Part shown: piece after piece, positions 7,374-17,021 of the stretch
How positions within the stretch are numbered: position 1 is the first letter of the stretch
Layout: every line of letters starts with the position of its first letter
Assembly: GCA_903945495.1 (NCBI GenBank)
Contig: CAJAVU010000092.1
Location: 1 to 64,000 of the forward strand
Reading direction: 5' to 3'
Origin: an uncultured Flavobacteriales bacterium
GTDB lineage: Bacteria > Bacteroidota > Bacteroidia > Flavobacteriales_D > Crocinitomicaceae
DNA length: 64,000 nucleotides
Translations under genes and position numbers: made by a program
The notes under the pieces: model-generated
Databases searched by the model: none
Told to the model about the DNA's origin: nothing
Seen by the model: the letters and a program-made list of their open reading frames with translations, nothing else

Positions 7374-9628
7374 ATTAATTTCACAGACGTTGCTCCAACC
7401 GCAATTTTCGTTTTTGCCCATTCTTTGTTGAAACGATCAATGACGATTTTCGCATTCTCGCGTGATAAATACGTTCCGGCATATACATTTAGTTCGTCTT
7501 TCAATTTGTTTAGAATGGTTGCTGTGCGCATTACACTTAACATGTCGTTTTTCGATAATTTGTATTTTGCCATCAAGGATTGCAAGGCAGCATCTGAAAT
7601 TTCAAGGTTGGAAGCAACAGGATCCGTGTACGAATTTACTTCTAATTTGATTTCACGGTCTAAGTGCACAAATAACTCGGAACGGCGCAAACGCAAATAA
7701 GTAGAATCATTTCGATTGGTTGGGTAGGAGCGAAGTTCAACCGGGTTGTTGCATTTTACTGTTCTGCAACCATTCCATTCACCAATTCCTTGTCCGCGAG
7801 CAATGATAGAAAACGGCACTTTTTTGTCCAACAATCCTTCGAAGAATTGCAAAAGCGCGACACTGTCTTTTTGCGTGAACAATTTACGGTCTAAATTATG
7901 CGCATCTGAAGCAAAAACATCTTGTAATTCAACTTGAATACGAGCGTTGTAATTTGGCTCAGCATCGGCCATGTGAATGTGCAACATAACTTCATCTGCT
8001 TGATCTGACAAACACGATTCTGGAATGGCAATTAAACGCACTTCAAAAGCCTCTTTTTTGGCTGAAGCAGGAAATTGGAATTCTTGTGTCAACATGTCAA
8101 AAGTCGTGGAATCTTGGAAAGTATAAATTCCATCCTTTTCGGTGTAAGAAGCCCATTTGTAGCCCATCATCGACTTGAACAAATCCAAACGTTGTTGGTA
8201 TTTAGCCATCAAGTCAATTGCTTCTTGTTTTTGTTGCTCTAATTCCTTTATCTTTTTTGCATACCCCTCAAATTCATTGTATAAGTCAACAATGGATTGC
8301 TGTTTTTTACGACGATCTTTTTTGTTGGATTCAGTTGTTGGTTGATAATCCACAGGTCCGCCACCATAAGGTGTTTTTCGTGCTTTTTTCTTCGCTTTTT
8401 TAACTGCTTTTGGCGCTTTGTTGCTTGTTGTAATTGTAGAATTGGTCATATCAGAATAACCGTGTTCACTCTTTTCAATTTCCAATTCTGTTTCGTCTTT
8501 TTTCTTTTTGTTGTATTCAATCCAATAGTCAAAACCACGCTTTCCGTAGATCATTTCATGCAATTTTGCAATCTTATTAAATTCTAAATCAGCAATAATT
8601 GAATAGAATGTCGTTCCTTCTGAAAAAGAAGAATCTGGCGAAAGAAAACGCGTGTCTCCGGCTCCAAATAAATGATAACTTAAACCATTTCGCTCAACTA
8701 CGACCGTCGTTTGTTTTTTCGAATTGTATCCCCAAACGTCAAAATGCAAATTCGTAATACGATTGTTCCCAACAGTCTCAAAATCATTGATGGTATACAA
8801 GGCAGATTCAATTGTTTGTTCTTTTTTCGGAACCGGTGTTGACAATTTTAATTGATACGGAAATAAGCCAATTGCCTTCGGTAAACCTTTGTTCCATCGA
8901 CCTTTTTCGTCTTTTTCACGTTCTTCTAATAAGCCAGAAGTTGCACTTCCATCACCAGCGGCCACAAGTACATTTTCAAAAACCAGGGCTTCACCTCCAA
9001 GCGAATTGTATATTTCTTGTGTTCGTTTTTCTACGTATTGATTAATGGCAGTGTTAATTGCATTGAGTGTCACTAAACGATCATTGGCATCTAAAAAACG
9101 CAAAGTTTCAATAAAAGCCGTGCGATCATCCAACGATAAACTCGGGTTGATAACAGAAATAACTTTAGGATGAGGTTCAACTGATTCGTCCTTTTCTTTT
9201 AAAGCATTTGGAGGAAGAACCGCAATCAGCATTTTTTCAAACTCATCATATTTCCCGTGATACGGTTCAAGTTCTTTGTCACTACCGCGTTTTGCAAGTA
9301 AGACTTTATTCAATTCCCAAATGGCCATTTTGTTGGCTGCTTCAGCAATAATTCCTTTCGGAGATTTAGCAATTTCTTCTTTTCGAATTACCAAGGATTC
9401 AGGATTGTTGATGATTACAATTTCTACAGAATCGTAATTGATCTCTTTGTTGTAGAAACGAATATCAGGACCTTGATAATCAAAATAGCGTCCAATAGAA
9501 TTGTCTAGTATTGGACTTTTTTTAACGATGTGAAACAAATACGCACGTTCTTCAGGTGTCAATCCTTCGTTCAATTGAGCGAAGCTTAGAAAAGGGAACA
9601 GGAGAAAGAGAATGTAAATGTGTTTCAT
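7364..9628 (-). CDS. Large secreted protein of unknown function
   Basis: A 754-residue protein with a clear signal peptide (hydrophobic 3-16, cleavage after FAQ about residue 18). I do not recognise a domain. Visible parts: a mixed N-terminal region; a middle with adhesin- or enzyme-like strands; a very basic segment with VKKAKKKARK (around 400-410) and then GGGP; and a charged coiled coil with EGYAKKIKELEQQKQEAI (roughly 440-475). The C-terminus is mixed and has no sorting domain that I can see. It follows the helicase gene convergently. It is probably periplasmic or surface-located. The final codons and the stop lie in heptamer array H2. Confidence 0.7.
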   Translation of the reverse strand: MKHIYILFLLFPFLSFAQLNEGLTPEERAYLFHIVKKSPILDNSIGRYFDYQGPDIRFYNKEINYDSVEIVIINNPESLVIRKEEIAKSPKGIIAEAANKMAIWELNKVLLAKRGSDKELEPYHGKYDEFEKMLIAVLPPNALKEKDESVEPHPKVISVINPSLSLDDRTAFIETLRFLDANDRLVTLNAINTAINQYVEKRTQEIYNSLGGEALVFENVLVAAGDGSATSGLLEEREKDEKGRWNKGLPKAIGLFPYQLKLSTPVPKKEQTIESALYTINDFETVGNNRITNLHFDVWGYNSKKQTTVVVERNGLSYHLFGAGDTRFLSPDSSFSEGTTFYSIIADLEFNKIAKLHEMIYGKRGFDYWIEYNKKKKDETELEIEKSEHGYSDMTNSTITTSNKAPKAVKKAKKKARKTPYGGGPVDYQPTTESNKKDRRKKQQSIVDLYNEFEGYAKKIKELEQQKQEAIDLMAKYQQRLDLFKSMMGYKWASYTEKDGIYTFQDSTTFDMLTQEFQFPASAKKEAFEVRLIAIPESCLSDQADEVMLHIHMADAEPNYNARIQVELQDVFASDAHNLDRKLFTQKDSVALLQFFEGLLDKKVPFSIIARGQGIGEWNGCRTVKCNNPVELRSYPTNRNDSTYLRLRRSELFVHLDREIKLEVNSYTDPVASNLEISDAALQSLMAKYKLSKNDMLSVMRTATILNKLKDELNVYAGTYLSRENAKIVIDRFNKEWAKTKIAVGATSVKLIDL

Positions 9629-9723
9629 TTCGTTTTGTTTATTGCTTGGCAGCGGATCGACTGCTCAATAACTTATTTTCGCGTTAAAGGTAACATGCAA
9701 AGAGCAAATTTTTTTCATTTGGG

Positions 9724-9753
9724 CAAAAAAAAACGTCCCGCACAAACGGGACG
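9724..9753 (-). terminator. Terminator of the T9SS cargo gene
   Basis: CGTCCCG (9734-9740) pairs with CGGGACG (9747-9753) around a 6-nt loop. The run of A at 9725-9733 is a T tail on the minus strand. It lies 23 bp after the stop of the gene at 9776. Confidence 0.9.
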
Positions 9754-9775
9754 CTTCCTTTAAAATTTTGTTTTA

Positions 9776-10819
9776 TTATTTGATAACAACAGTTTGTGTT
9801 GATTCAACACCGTTGTTTGTCAATCCTACTAAGTAGATTCCTTTGTTCAAAGAACTTAAGTCGATTGTTGTTCCGTTTGTTAAAGAAGTAACAGTGTAAA
9901 CCGTGCGTCCTGTTTGATCAAAAATCGTTGCAGTAGCATCAGCCGCGAAATCTCCTTCAAATGTTACAATTCCTTCAGAAGGATTAGGGTATACAGAGAA
10001 TGTATTCGCTGCTTCATCCTGAATACCTAAGTTAGCATTAGGTGCAATAGAAGAAACAACATTTGTTTGTGACATTAATGCAGCTCCACCACCAGATTGA
10101 GCAATTGAAACAACAGTGTGAATGAAAACTGGAAGTGAGTTGTTTGCTAAATCATAATATTCATATTGCGTGCGAACGAACTCAATATCCATTACTCCAA
10201 TAAAGTTCACTTGTGTGAAAACAGTATCAACAATTTTGTAACGAATAACGTTGCTCAAAGATGTTGAATTTGGTAATAACAATGTTCCTTGTCCATCGAT
10301 TGATGCATATGCAACACCTGTTGCCGCTGGAGTTTGAGGGAATCCGTTGAAATCAAATGCAAGTGAACCAGCAAAGTTGTCTGTAAAGTAATCACCGTAA
10401 GCAAATGGATATTGAATCGTTGTTTCATTGTTAACATCGAATGTTGCTAAAACTGTTCCGAAAGCTGGTTCTTCATAAACAAATCCTTGTGATGAACGCT
10501 CTGAAGTATTAGAGGTGAAGTAATTCGAAATAGCACCTTGAATGCTCATAACTTTAGTTGACGTTGGGAAAGCCGAAGCAAAAGATGTAGTTGTTGCGTC
10601 TAAAATTTCAATCACACGTGTTTCCATGTTCATTCCAACAATGTTTGAATAATCCCAAGTAACACCAGTTCCCGTAATATTTGGATAAGCATCTGTCAAC
10701 GTATCCAATAAATACATCGTTTGAGTTGCTCCAATCGCAGGCTCATTCGTTAAATCTAATTGTTGTGCTTGAGTAGCAGCTGAAAATAGTAGGGCAGTGA
10801 AGAGTAATTGTTTTTTCAT
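9776..10819 (-). CDS. T9SS type A sorting domain-containing secreted protein
   Basis: A 347-residue exported protein. A Sec signal peptide (1-18, ending ATQAQ) is followed by ~250 residues rich in Thr, Asn and beta-strand patterns without a family I recognise. The last ~75 residues are a type A C-terminal sorting domain: FSVYPNPSEG, then ATIFDQTGRTVY, LSSLNKGIYLV and the terminal TQTVVIK. This domain directs export through the type IX secretion system and attachment to the cell surface. The N-terminal part could be an adhesion or glycan-binding domain. The gene stands alone with its own terminator. Confidence 0.88.
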   Translation of the reverse strand: MKKQLLFTALLFSAATQAQQLDLTNEPAIGATQTMYLLDTLTDAYPNITGTGVTWDYSNIVGMNMETRVIEILDATTTSFASAFPTSTKVMSIQGAISNYFTSNTSERSSQGFVYEEPAFGTVLATFDVNNETTIQYPFAYGDYFTDNFAGSLAFDFNGFPQTPAATGVAYASIDGQGTLLLPNSTSLSNVIRYKIVDTVFTQVNFIGVMDIEFVRTQYEYYDLANNSLPVFIHTVVSIAQSGGGAALMSQTNVVSSIAPNANLGIQDEAANTFSVYPNPSEGIVTFEGDFAADATATIFDQTGRTVYTVTSLTNGTTIDLSSLNKGIYLVGLTNNGVESTQTVVIK

Positions 10820-10948
10820 CGTTTTTTAATTTTTTTTCAAACTTAATTAAACCAAATGAATCATCGAACTGTTTCCTATTAAACGGCAAAAAAATCATTT
10901 AAGTGGAATACGCTGTTTACATTTGTTTGAACCTAAAACGGCAGTAAA

Positions 10949-13231
10949 TTGGAAAAGGTTGGTGAGAAAGGATTAAAAAAGAAAGCAAGGATTATTTTTT
11001 TGCTTGTCTTAGCTGCTACAATCGTTGTTGCCGCTGGGTTATTCAAATTACGTTTTGATTACGATTTTGAGAAATTCTTTCCTGCCAACGACGAAGAATC
11101 ATTGTTTTTTAGGCAACATCGTGCAAAGTTTGAATCCGATAACGATTTCCTTTTAATTGCTATTGAACACAAGAAAGGGATTTTTGACCTAGCGTTTCTT
11201 AAGAAAGTTGATCAACTGAGTAAAGAACTGAAAGAAAAAGTACCACATGTTTTATTAGTTGCTTCTATCACCAATCAGAATGAAACCTTGATTTTACCGG
11301 GTGGAATTAAAGTGGAAAATCCTTACATTCATTTTAACCGAAAGCTACTAAAACAAGATTCAACGCGCATTTATAATTCAAAGGAATTAATCAATTCACT
11401 CGTTTCAAAAGATGGGAAATCACTGTGTATTTTTATTCGTCACAAGGATTACATCGTAAAAAAAGAAAGTGATGTGATGCTTGCAAAACTCAATTCGATT
11501 GTCGATAAGTACCAGTTTGAAGGTGTGCATATTGCTGGACGAACGGTAGGTCAAAAACTCTACGTTGAGAAAATGATTTATGAAATGATCTTTTTTCTTT
11601 GCCTGAGTGCTTTTTTAATTGTCATCTTCTTGATCATTGCTTTTCGATCATTCTGGGGTATTTTCATTCCGCTTTTTGTTATTTTACTTTCAACGGTTTG
11701 GGTGATTGGTCTGATGGGTTGGTTTGATGAACCGATCAATATTCTGCTCGTTACTTTGCCATGTATCATGTTTGTAGTCGGTATGTCGGATGTGATTCAC
11801 CTCGTCTCAAAATACTTGGATGCTTTGCGCGAAGATCACAGCAAATTGGATGCGATTAAAATTACCTTGAAAGAAGTTGGTTTTTCGACCTTCGTAACAG
11901 CAGTGACAACTTCACTTGGATTTTTTACGCTTTATTTTGTAAACGTCCAACCGATTCAAGTCTTCGGAATTGTTGCCGGAATTGGTGTATTCATTGCCTT
12001 TGTGATTACGATGGTATTGTTGCCAGTCTTATTGTATTTATTTCCTTCGCCCTTGTTTATTGCTGAGAAGCGAAGCGAAAATGTGTGGCATCGACATCTG
12101 CGCCGTTGGTTTATTTTTGTCTTGCGTAAACGTAAAATCATCTTGGCAATTTATGCAGTAGTTTGTATCGTCAGTTTGGTTGGCTTGAGCTTCATGAAAA
12201 CGAACAATTACCTCATGGATGATTTGCGTGCCGATGAACCTTTGAAGCAAGATTTTAATTACCTCGATAAGCATTACGGCGGAATTCGTCCGTTTGAGGT
12301 GGCCGTTATCCTAAAAGATTCTTCGCTTTCGATGTGGGACGCAGATGTTTTAGAGGAATTGGAGAAAGTGGAAACGTACCTTGAGCAAGTTTACGGTGCT
12401 GAAGTGAAAAATTCCTTGGTTGGAACCTTGAAAGTGGTTAATCGTTCAGCGAATGGGGGAGATCCAGCGGAATACCAATTGCCAACATCCAAACGAGATT
12501 TGAAAAAATACCGAAGAGCCATTCGTGGAATCAATCAAGGGAAGTTCATTCGCATTTTGTTAGAAAAAGATGAACGGGTTTCGCGCATCAATGGAAATTT
12601 TCCAGATATCGGAAATCATGCGATTGCGAAGAAGAATGAAGAATTCAAACGTTTTACAGATGGTTTAGCTTTGAAAGGTAAACTTGAGTTTAAAGTTACG
12701 GGAACAGCTCATTTGTTCGACAAAAACATGCGTTATCTCTCTGTGAATTTGGTACAAGGATTGTCCTTTGAAATTGTGCTAGTAGCCTTGATCATGGGCT
12801 TTTTGTACAAGTCGGTTCGCATGATGGTGATTAGTATGATTCCGAATTTAATTCCTTTACTGGTGATCAGCGGCATCATGGGCTTTTGTGGTGTTGATTT
12901 GAAAATTAGTACAGCGATTATTTTTACGATTGCTCTCGGAATTGCCATTGATGATACGATTCACATTCTCGGGAAATTTAAATTCGAAGGGCTCAAAGGA
13001 AAATCCAAGAATTACGCCTTGAAAACTGCTTATTTGACGACAGGAAAAGCAATGATTCTAACTTCCTTGGTATTGTGCAGCGGATTCTTCATGTTGGTGT
13101 TTTCAAGTTTCAACGGAACGTTTTACATGGGCCTATTGCTATGTATCACCTTGTTTGTTGCATTAATCACCGAATTAACTTTACTTCCTGTCTTGATTTT
13201 CATGTTCTACAATCCGAAACGAAAAGGCTAA
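10949..13231 (+). CDS. MMPL/RND-superfamily exporter (patched-like)
   Basis: A 760-residue inner-membrane protein with two repeats of one helix, a large periplasmic loop and five helices. Helix 1 is at ~13-31, the first cluster at ~210-370, helix 7 at ~395-412 and the last cluster at ~595-750. Charged pairs inside the helical clusters (MSDVIHLVSKY and AIDDTIHILGKF) are the conserved MMPL/SSD motifs. At 760 residues it belongs to the single-chain predicted exporters of this superfamily, which move lipids or hydrophobic compounds, rather than to the ~1000-residue drug pumps. The start is TTG at 10949; the basic stretch that follows (KKKAR) suits the N-terminus before helix 1. The substrate is unknown. 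Confidence 0.85.
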   Translation: MEKVGEKGLKKKARIIFLLVLAATIVVAAGLFKLRFDYDFEKFFPANDEESLFFRQHRAKFESDNDFLLIAIEHKKGIFDLAFLKKVDQLSKELKEKVPHVLLVASITNQNETLILPGGIKVENPYIHFNRKLLKQDSTRIYNSKELINSLVSKDGKSLCIFIRHKDYIVKKESDVMLAKLNSIVDKYQFEGVHIAGRTVGQKLYVEKMIYEMIFFLCLSAFLIVIFLIIAFRSFWGIFIPLFVILLSTVWVIGLMGWFDEPINILLVTLPCIMFVVGMSDVIHLVSKYLDALREDHSKLDAIKITLKEVGFSTFVTAVTTSLGFFTLYFVNVQPIQVFGIVAGIGVFIAFVITMVLLPVLLYLFPSPLFIAEKRSENVWHRHLRRWFIFVLRKRKIILAIYAVVCIVSLVGLSFMKTNNYLMDDLRADEPLKQDFNYLDKHYGGIRPFEVAVILKDSSLSMWDADVLEELEKVETYLEQVYGAEVKNSLVGTLKVVNRSANGGDPAEYQLPTSKRDLKKYRRAIRGINQGKFIRILLEKDERVSRINGNFPDIGNHAIAKKNEEFKRFTDGLALKGKLEFKVTGTAHLFDKNMRYLSVNLVQGLSFEIVLVALIMGFLYKSVRMMVISMIPNLIPLLVISGIMGFCGVDLKISTAIIFTIALGIAIDDTIHILGKFKFEGLKGKSKNYALKTAYLTTGKAMILTSLVLCSGFFMLVFSSFNGTFYMGLLLCITLFVALITELTLLPVLIFMFYNPKRKG

Positions 13232-13291
13232 GTTGCGCGTCAGATTTTTTTTCTATTTTTAGCCCTCACTAGTAATGAAAATAGGAAAAGA

Positions 13292-15220
13292 ATGGGTTTC
13301 AATGATTTATTTCGCAAAAAGACAGTACAAGATATCATGCAACAAGTGGAGGCTGGACAAGCTGACGGTTCTCATGGTTCACTTGGAAAACATCTGAAAG
13401 TTCGCGATTTAGCAGCCTTTGGTATTGCCGCAATTATTGGAGCTGGAATTTTCAGTACCATCGGAGAAGCAAGTTCGCAAGGTGGACCAGCAGTAATTTT
13501 CTTGTTCTTATTTACAGCAATTGCTTGTGGATTCGCAGCGTTCGCGTATGCTGAATTCGCATCAATGGTTCCTGTTTCTGGCAGTGCGTACACGTATTCG
13601 TATGTCGCATTTGGTGAAATCATCGCTTGGATTATCGGTTGGGCCTTGATTATGGAATATGCCATTGGAAACATCACAGTCGCCATTTCCTGGAGTGATT
13701 ATTTTACTGGAATGTTGGAAGGATTGAACATCAATTTACCACAATGGATTCAAACAGATTACTTAACTGCTTCGAATGGTTACGAAAAAGCAATGGCTTT
13801 AACGCAAGGTGGGAAACCGTTTGCTTCATTGGATGGTGGTTTGCAAGCAGCACATGCAGCATGGACAACTTCTCCAACGATCGGTGGTTTTCACTTGATT
13901 TTTGATTTACCTGCGCTATTCATTATTGTCTTGATTACATGGTTAGTTTACCGCGGAATGAAAGAAAGTCGCAATGCATCAAATGCCATGGTAATTGTCA
14001 AATTGGCGATTATTCTCTTGGTAATTGCCGTCGGAATTTTCTATGTGGATACTAAAAATTGGAGTCCGTTTGCACCAAATGGAGTAGGAGGAATCTTGAA
14101 AGGTGTTTCAGCCGTATTCTTTGCCTACATTGGTTTTGATGCCATTTCAACTACTGCGGAGGAATGTGAAAATCCACAGCGCGATTTACCGCGAGGAATG
14201 ATGTGGGCGATTATTATTTGTACTGTTTTGTACATTATCATTGCGCTAATTCTTACTGGAATTGTTTCTTACAAAGACTTGGCGGTGGGTGATCCATTGG
14301 CATTTGTTTTTGAGAAAATCAATTTGAAATGGATGTCAGGAATCATTGCTGTGAGTGCTGTTGTCGCCATGGCTTCGGTTTTGTTGGTATTCCAAATGGG
14401 ACAACCACGTATTTGGATGAGCATGAGTCGTGATGGTCTGTTACCAAAGAAATTCTCACGCATTCACCCGAAATTCAAAACACCTTCGTATGCAACAGTT
14501 GTTGTAGGTTTTGTTGTTGCTGTTCCGGCTTTGTTCATGAACTTGACAATGGTTACTGATTTATGTTCAATTGGAACCTTGTTCGCATTTGTATTGGTAT
14601 GTGGTGGCGTCTTGGTGCTTCAAAACAAACCAGATATTCCTCGTGGAAAATTCAGAACGCCATACGTGAATGGAAAATACGTGATGCCTTTGTTATTGGT
14701 AGGAACGATCGTTTTATTGTTCTCTTCATACAAAACAGAAACAATGGCCTTCTTGCAAAATGACAAAGAATTGAAGTCGAAAGAAGAAATCATTGACGAA
14801 TTAGCGCCGAAACAAACACTTGAATTGAAAACGAATTTGGAAGCATCGAATCCAAAGGAAATGAAAGAAGTGGGTGGAGACATCACAGCGTATTACGAAA
14901 AGGCAGAATTCGAGGATTTCTCTGCGGATGTAATAGCAGTTGGATTCAATAAAACTGAATTGTACAAGCACGGATTTAATCATTTCGCACATAAGATCCC
15001 AACTTGGATTTTCATCTTGTTCACTATTTTCATTACGTTCGCGTCAATTGCGAAGAATCTTTCGTTGATTCCCTTGTTAGGCTTGTTGTCGTGTTTGTAC
15101 ATGATGAGTCAGATCCAATTATCAAACTGGTTGTATTTCATGGGTTGGTTAGTGTTAGGCTTGGTGATTTACTTTGGGTATAGTCGCCGCAACTCGAAGC
15201 TCAATGCAGTTGTTGAGTAA
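13292..15220 (+). CDS. APC-family amino acid permease with a soluble C-terminal insert
   Basis: A 642-residue permease of the APC superfamily, cationic-amino-acid-transporter-like. Helix 1 carries the unwound substrate motif IIGAGIFSTIG (~50-60) and helix 6 the AYIGFDAISTTAEE pattern (~276-290). The first ~12 helices span 36-478. A polar segment of ~85 residues (about 482-566), predicted soluble, then separates the last two or three helices (568-632). This insert is not usual in the family and may be a regulatory loop. Transport of an amino acid by proton coupling is inferred. The gene starts 60 bp after the exporter stop. Confidence 0.88.
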   Translation: MGFNDLFRKKTVQDIMQQVEAGQADGSHGSLGKHLKVRDLAAFGIAAIIGAGIFSTIGEASSQGGPAVIFLFLFTAIACGFAAFAYAEFASMVPVSGSAYTYSYVAFGEIIAWIIGWALIMEYAIGNITVAISWSDYFTGMLEGLNINLPQWIQTDYLTASNGYEKAMALTQGGKPFASLDGGLQAAHAAWTTSPTIGGFHLIFDLPALFIIVLITWLVYRGMKESRNASNAMVIVKLAIILLVIAVGIFYVDTKNWSPFAPNGVGGILKGVSAVFFAYIGFDAISTTAEECENPQRDLPRGMMWAIIICTVLYIIIALILTGIVSYKDLAVGDPLAFVFEKINLKWMSGIIAVSAVVAMASVLLVFQMGQPRIWMSMSRDGLLPKKFSRIHPKFKTPSYATVVVGFVVAVPALFMNLTMVTDLCSIGTLFAFVLVCGGVLVLQNKPDIPRGKFRTPYVNGKYVMPLLLVGTIVLLFSSYKTETMAFLQNDKELKSKEEIIDELAPKQTLELKTNLEASNPKEMKEVGGDITAYYEKAEFEDFSADVIAVGFNKTELYKHGFNHFAHKIPTWIFILFTIFITFASIAKNLSLIPLLGLLSCLYMMSQIQLSNWLYFMGWLVLGLVIYFGYSRRNSKLNAVVE

Positions 15221-15240
15221 AACTGAGTGAGTTTTCACCT

Positions 15241-15488
15241 CGACCTGTCCTGCAATTCTAGAGAGGCACAGAGCTTACGGTGCTTGAAAGTAATGCAATC
15301 ATTTCAGCGTAAATCTGCGAGATCCGCGGGAACGAATTTAAATATGTGTGATTCTTTTTTTACCACGACCTGTCCCGCATTACGGGAGAGGCACAGAGTT
15401 AATGATTGATAGTCATAAGTAATACACTTAGTTCAGCGTAAATCTGCGAGATCTGCGGGAAGCGATAAAAATGTGTAACTTTTTTTAA
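15241..15488. repeat. Two imperfect ~122-bp direct repeats
   Basis: Copy 1 is about 15241-15362 and copy 2 about 15366-15488. Both begin CGACCTGTCC, continue with GAGAGGCACAGAG and TTCAGCGTAAATCTGCGAG, and end at a GTGT followed by a T run. The rest of the 450-bp gap (15489-15643) shows phrases such as AACGCAAAGTCGCAAAG and CTCTGCGTTGAAAA, words common in intergenic DNA of many bacteria. I see no gene in the gap. Confidence 0.85.
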
Positions 15489-15620
15489 CGCAAAGTCGCA
15501 AAGCCCGAAAAGGTTCGCTGAGTTTTTACTGTATGGACTAAGATAATTCTCTGCGCTCTCTTCGTCCTCATTCTCCTCTGCGTTGAAAAATTAATATGCG
15601 TTTAAAAAACTACTATCATC

Positions 15621-15651
15621 TTTGTTCTTGATGCTTTTTTCTCTACTTTTG
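15621..15651 (+). promoter_or_regulatory. ffh promoter (Bacteroidota sigma-A type)
   Basis: TTTG (15621-15624), a 19-bp spacer and TACTTTTG (15644-15651) match the TTTG/TAnnTTTG consensus exactly. The ATG follows 20 bp downstream. Confidence 0.75.
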
Positions 15652-15671
15652 CACCTTAAAATCGAAATAAA

Positions 15672-17021
15672 ATGTTTGAAAATCTTACCGATAAGTTTGA
15701 AAGAGCGTTTAAAGTTCTAAAAGGACATGGACAAATAACAGAAATCAATGTTGCTGAGACCTTGAAAGAAGTGCGTCGTGCCTTGCTAGATGCCGACGTT
15801 AACTTTAAAACAGCGAAAGATTTCACGAACACCGTTAAGGAAAAAGCCCTTGGTCGCGATGTATTGAAAGCGGTTTCTCCAGGTCAGTTGATGATTAAAA
15901 TTTGCCACGAAGAGTTGGTAGAATTGATGGGAGGAAACGAATCTGAAATCAACATCAAAGGAAATCCAGGAATTATTTTGATGTCTGGTCTTCAAGGTTC
16001 GGGTAAAACAACCTTCTCAGGAAAGTTGGCAAGCTACTTGAAAACGAAAAAAGGCAAGAATGTGTTGTTGGTAGCCTGTGATGTTTATCGTCCTGCTGCG
16101 ATTGACCAATTGCACGTGTTGGGTGAACAACTATCAGTAGAAGTTTATTCAAACAAGGAAGAAAAAGATCCTGTTAAAATTGCTACTGCAGCGATTCAAC
16201 ATGCGAAAAGCAAAGGATTCAATGTTGTGATTGTCGATACTGCTGGACGTTTAGCGATCGATGAGCAAATGATGGATGAAATTGCACGCGTTAAAGAAGC
16301 AATTCAGCCAACTGAGACGTTGTTTGTGGTGGATTCCATGACAGGACAAGATGCAGTGAACACGGCGAAAGCCTTCAACGAAAAAATTAACTTCGACGGA
16401 GTTGTTTTAACGAAATTAGACGGTGATACACGCGGTGGAGCTGCCTTATCGATTAAAGCAATCGTTGAGAAACCAATCAAGTTTGTCGGAACAGGCGAGA
16501 AGATGGATGCCTTGGATGTATTCTATCCACAACGTATGGCCGATCGTATTCTTGGAATGGGTGACGTTGTATCGTTGGTAGAACGCGCACAAGAACAATT
16601 CGACGAAGAAGAAGCACGTAAGCTTCAAAAACGCATACAAAAAGATCAATTCGATTTCAACGATTTCTTGGGGCAATTGCAACAAATCAAGAAAATGGGA
16701 AATGTGAAAGACTTGATGGGAATGATTCCAGGAATGGGGAAAGCCATGAAGGATGTTGACATTCAAGACGACGCTTTCAAACACATCGAAGCGATTATCT
16801 TATCAATGACGCCGCAAGAGCGCGCAAATCCAGGACTCATCAATGGTCAACGTAAAAATCGATTGGCACAAGGTAGTGGAACGAACATTCAGGAAGTAAA
16901 CAAACTGATGAAACAGTTCGAAGACACGAAAAAAATGATGAAAATGATGAGCAATCCGAAGAACATGATGTCCATGATGAAACAAATGAAGGGCATGAAA
17001 GGCGGAATGCCGGGCATGTGA
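15672..17021 (+). CDS. ffh: Signal recognition particle protein Ffh
   Basis: The GTPase of the signal recognition particle, which binds 4.5S RNA and signal sequences of nascent membrane proteins and hands them to FtsY. The N-domain spans ~1-95. The G-domain has G1 GLQGSGKTT (106-114), DVYRPAA (~137-143), G3 DTAGR (189-193) and TKLDGDTRGG (247-256). The C-terminal M-domain starts near 325, with finger-loop sequences KKMGNVKDLMGMIPGMGK, and ends in a Met/Gly/Lys-rich tail (MKQMKGMKGGMPGM). Length 449 is normal. A consensus promoter precedes it and it appears monocistronic. Confidence 0.97.
   Translation: MFENLTDKFERAFKVLKGHGQITEINVAETLKEVRRALLDADVNFKTAKDFTNTVKEKALGRDVLKAVSPGQLMIKICHEELVELMGGNESEINIKGNPGIILMSGLQGSGKTTFSGKLASYLKTKKGKNVLLVACDVYRPAAIDQLHVLGEQLSVEVYSNKEEKDPVKIATAAIQHAKSKGFNVVIVDTAGRLAIDEQMMDEIARVKEAIQPTETLFVVDSMTGQDAVNTAKAFNEKINFDGVVLTKLDGDTRGGAALSIKAIVEKPIKFVGTGEKMDALDVFYPQRMADRILGMGDVVSLVERAQEQFDEEEARKLQKRIQKDQFDFNDFLGQLQQIKKMGNVKDLMGMIPGMGKAMKDVDIQDDAFKHIEAIILSMTPQERANPGLINGQRKNRLAQGSGTNIQEVNKLMKQFEDTKKMMKMMSNPKNMMSMMKQMKGMKGGMPGM

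Noticed and set aside
8297-8587. Overlapping antisense frames inside the 754-aa gene
   Set aside because: Phe/Cys-rich products mirroring the Lys-rich region on the other strand; shadows of coding DNA.
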